The notes under the pieces: model-generated
The model's database searches: none
What the model was told of the DNA's origin: nothing
What the model saw: the letters and a program-made list of their open reading frames with translations, nothing else
Made by a program: the position numbers and the translations under genes
Part shown: one piece after another, positions 62,592-64,000 of the stretch
Position numbering within the stretch: position 1 is the stretch's first letter
Layout of the letters: each line of letters opens with the position of its first letter
Assembly: GCF_041438805.1 (NCBI RefSeq)
Contig: NZ_CP109190.1
Span: forward strand, 8,618,001-8,682,000
Length of the DNA stretch: 64,000 nucleotides
Reading direction: 5' to 3'
Origin: Streptomyces sp. NBC_01707
Lineage (GTDB): Bacteria; Actinomycetota; Actinomycetes; Streptomycetales; Streptomycetaceae

Positions 62592-63329
62592 ATGAGTAAA
62601 GCCGTGTCCCACGCCGCCGTCCCGGACCAGCCGACCGACCCCGCCGCGGACTGGGAGGCATGGCGCGCCGAGCGGCGGCGCTCCGTCGCTTCGCCCTCCG
62701 GGAACCTCGCCCTCGTGGAGACGCGCTGGGCCCCGGCAGGTCAGCGCCCCGACCTCGATGCGGCCCGTGCCGGACAGCCGGAGAACGTGACTGTCACCAC
62801 GGTTCAGCGCACCGACCTCGTCACCGGCGAGCCGGAGCACGGTCTGCGCTTCTGGGACGCGCAGTCGCCCGCGATCCAGAACTTCGAGCGCACCGATGTC
62901 TTCCCGTACGACCCGGACTGGGTGCTGGAGGCCTCGTACACCCCGGTGCCGGATGCCCGGCGGGTCGGTTTCGAGCACATCCGCGACAACGGCGGTACCC
63001 GTGACCTCGCCGTGCCGGGTGACATCACTCTCACGCTGGACGGACAGGAGTACGTGCTGAGCGCCTTCGACGACGACGGCACCCTGCTTCTCGTCTTCGG
63101 TGACCCCACCAACGGCGGCAGCACCTACGGCGCCGGGCGCTTCCTCTTCGTCACCCACACCGGTGAGGGCCGTGTCCTCCTCGACTTCAACCGCGCCTTC
63201 GTGCCGCCGTGCGGATTCTCCGACCAGTACAACTGTCCGATGCCGCCGCGGCAGAACCGTTTCCACCTGCCCGTCGAGGCCGGAGAGAAGCGCCCCGTCT
63301 TCCGCGACGGCTTCCTCGCGCAGCACTGA
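62592..63329 (+). CDS. DUF1684-family protein
   Basis: 245 residues. The family's C-terminal block is clear: RVLLDFNRAFVPPCGFSDQY, then NCPMPPRQNRFHLPVEAGEK. N-terminal WEAWRAERRRSVASPSGNLA and the middle GTLLLVFGDPTNGGSTYGAG also match. The family is cytoplasmic and uncharacterised. In Streptomyces it often precedes peptide ABC transporter genes, as here, where a substrate-binding protein starts 46 bases after the stop. A role in processing or regulating the imported solute is possible but unproven. Confidence 0.87.
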   Translation: MSKAVSHAAVPDQPTDPAADWEAWRAERRRSVASPSGNLALVETRWAPAGQRPDLDAARAGQPENVTVTTVQRTDLVTGEPEHGLRFWDAQSPAIQNFERTDVFPYDPDWVLEASYTPVPDARRVGFEHIRDNGGTRDLAVPGDITLTLDGQEYVLSAFDDDGTLLLVFGDPTNGGSTYGAGRFLFVTHTGEGRVLLDFNRAFVPPCGFSDQYNCPMPPRQNRFHLPVEAGEKRPVFRDGFLAQH

Positions 63330-63374
63330 TCCATCCCGCACTCCCGCCTCGCCGCACGAAAGCGCGTACTCCTC

Positions 63375-64000
63375 ATGAGCATCAAGAAGACCTCTGTGTA
63401 CGGCGGCGCCACCGCCGCTGCCCTCGCCCTGACCCTCACCGCCTGCGGCGGGGGCTCCAACGGGGGCGGTGCCGCCACAGGGGCGTACGACAAGAGCGCC
63501 ACGGTCAACATCGGTTCGCTCTACGAGCCGCAGAATCTCGACAACACCGCGGGCGGCGGCCAGGGCGTCACCGAGGCGCTCAACGGCAACGTGTACGAGG
63601 GGCTGTTCGAGCTCACCGACGACGGCAAGGTCGAGAATCTGCTCGCCCAGGACTACAAGGTCAGCGGCGACGGGCTCACGTACACCTTCACCCTGCGCGA
63701 CGGTGTGAAGTTCCACAGCGGCAAGAAGCTCACCAGCCAGGACGTCAAGTACAGCCTGGAGAAGGTGATAGCCAAGGACTCGCAGTCCGCGCGCAAGAGC
63801 AATCTCGAGGTCATCAAGTCCCTCGAGACACCGGACGCGCGCACGGTGAAGGTCCAGCTGTCGAAGAAGTCGATCTCCTTCGTCTACAACCTCTCCTACG
63901 TGTGGATCATCAACTCCGACGCGAAGAGCCTCAAGACGAGCGAGGACGGCACCGGCCCGTACCGGCTGAACAAGTGGACCCGCGGTTCCGCTCTCGGCCT
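63375..64000 (+). CDS. ABC transporter substrate-binding protein (family 5, peptide type), partial
   Basis: The first 208 residues of a lipoprotein that runs past the window end. Signal peptide with lipobox LTAC (Cys at about residue 24), a Gly/Ser/Ala-rich linker, then the family 5 binding-protein fold: ATVNIGSLYEPQNLDN, NVYEGLFELTDDGKVENLLA, FTLRDGVKFHSGKKLTSQDV and GTGPYRL. Such proteins capture oligopeptides, nickel or related solutes for an ABC importer, whose permease and ATPase genes should follow outside the window. The exact solute is unknown. Confidence 0.92.
   Translation, partial: MSIKKTSVYGGATAAALALTLTACGGGSNGGGAATGAYDKSATVNIGSLYEPQNLDNTAGGGQGVTEALNGNVYEGLFELTDDGKVENLLAQDYKVSGDGLTYTFTLRDGVKFHSGKKLTSQDVKYSLEKVIAKDSQSARKSNLEVIKSLETPDARTVKVQLSKKSISFVYNLSYVWIINSDAKSLKTSEDGTGPYRLNKWTRGSALG

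Overview
The window is high-GC actinobacterial DNA, almost certainly from a Streptomyces chromosome. The evidence is third-position GC bias, many GTG starts, GTGA/ATGA stop-start couplings, Sec, Tat and lipoprotein export signals, a c-di-AMP (ydaO-type) riboswitch before a cell-wall lytic gene, a DUF6381 gene and a large NRPS cluster. No rRNA, tRNA, CRISPR array, insertion sequence or phage gene was seen.

Layout. (1) 1-5.5 kb, minus strand: an AraC regulator and an aromatic catabolic operon for the hydroxyquinol (resorcinol-type) branch. It encodes a natural fusion of maleylacetate reductase with hydroxyquinol 1,2-dioxygenase, a flavin phenol hydroxylase and the start of a 3-oxoacid CoA-transferase. 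(2) 5.7-10.1 kb: a secreted D-Ala-D-Ala carboxypeptidase, a 1.6 kb gene-poor stretch with a 23-bp tandem repeat, then a riboswitch-controlled LysM/lytic transglycosylase. (3) 10.4-15.8 kb: a Tat-exported cholesterol oxidase facing a two-gene unit (AhpD-like and DapB-like), then an MFS exporter and a DeoR regulator sharing twin operators. (4) 15.9-21.3 kb: an operon of response regulator, sensor kinase, secreted protein and lipoprotein, and a FUSC-type membrane protein.

(5) 21.7-42.1 kb: a biosynthetic cluster. Six tightly coupled plus-strand genes (epimerase/reductase, GT2 glycosyltransferase, PP2C-like protein, stand-alone condensation-domain protein, NDP-hexose 2,3-dehydratase, NDP-hexose 3-ketoreductase) run tail-to-tail into a minus-strand set: nucleotidyltransferase, acyl/aryl-AMP ligase with carrier domain, a one-module NRPS, and a two-module NRPS whose thioesterase is fused to an MFS exporter. 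The inferred product is an N-acylated tripeptide (Gly, Gly and probably a basic residue), decorated with a 2,6-dideoxysugar. I do not recognise it as a described cluster.

(6) 42.5-48 kb: a secreted protein and a zone of gene decay (TetR remnant, frameshifted acyl-CoA dehydrogenase, fragments of enoyl-CoA hydratase, 3-hydroxyacyl-CoA dehydrogenase and a beta-propeller protein) around an intact CaiB-type CoA-transferase. (7) 48.2-53.3 kb: a TPR-CHAT protease-like protein, an 85-residue disordered protein and a DUF6338 membrane protein; this looks like a three-gene signalling or conflict system. (8) 53.8-64 kb: LysR/SDR pair, small membrane and exported proteins, a TetR regulator beside a decayed SDR and a membrane transporter, a HAD hydrolase, a CBS protein, and the start of a peptide ABC uptake operon led by a DUF1684 gene.

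All calls rest on reading the translated sequence; no database search was run.
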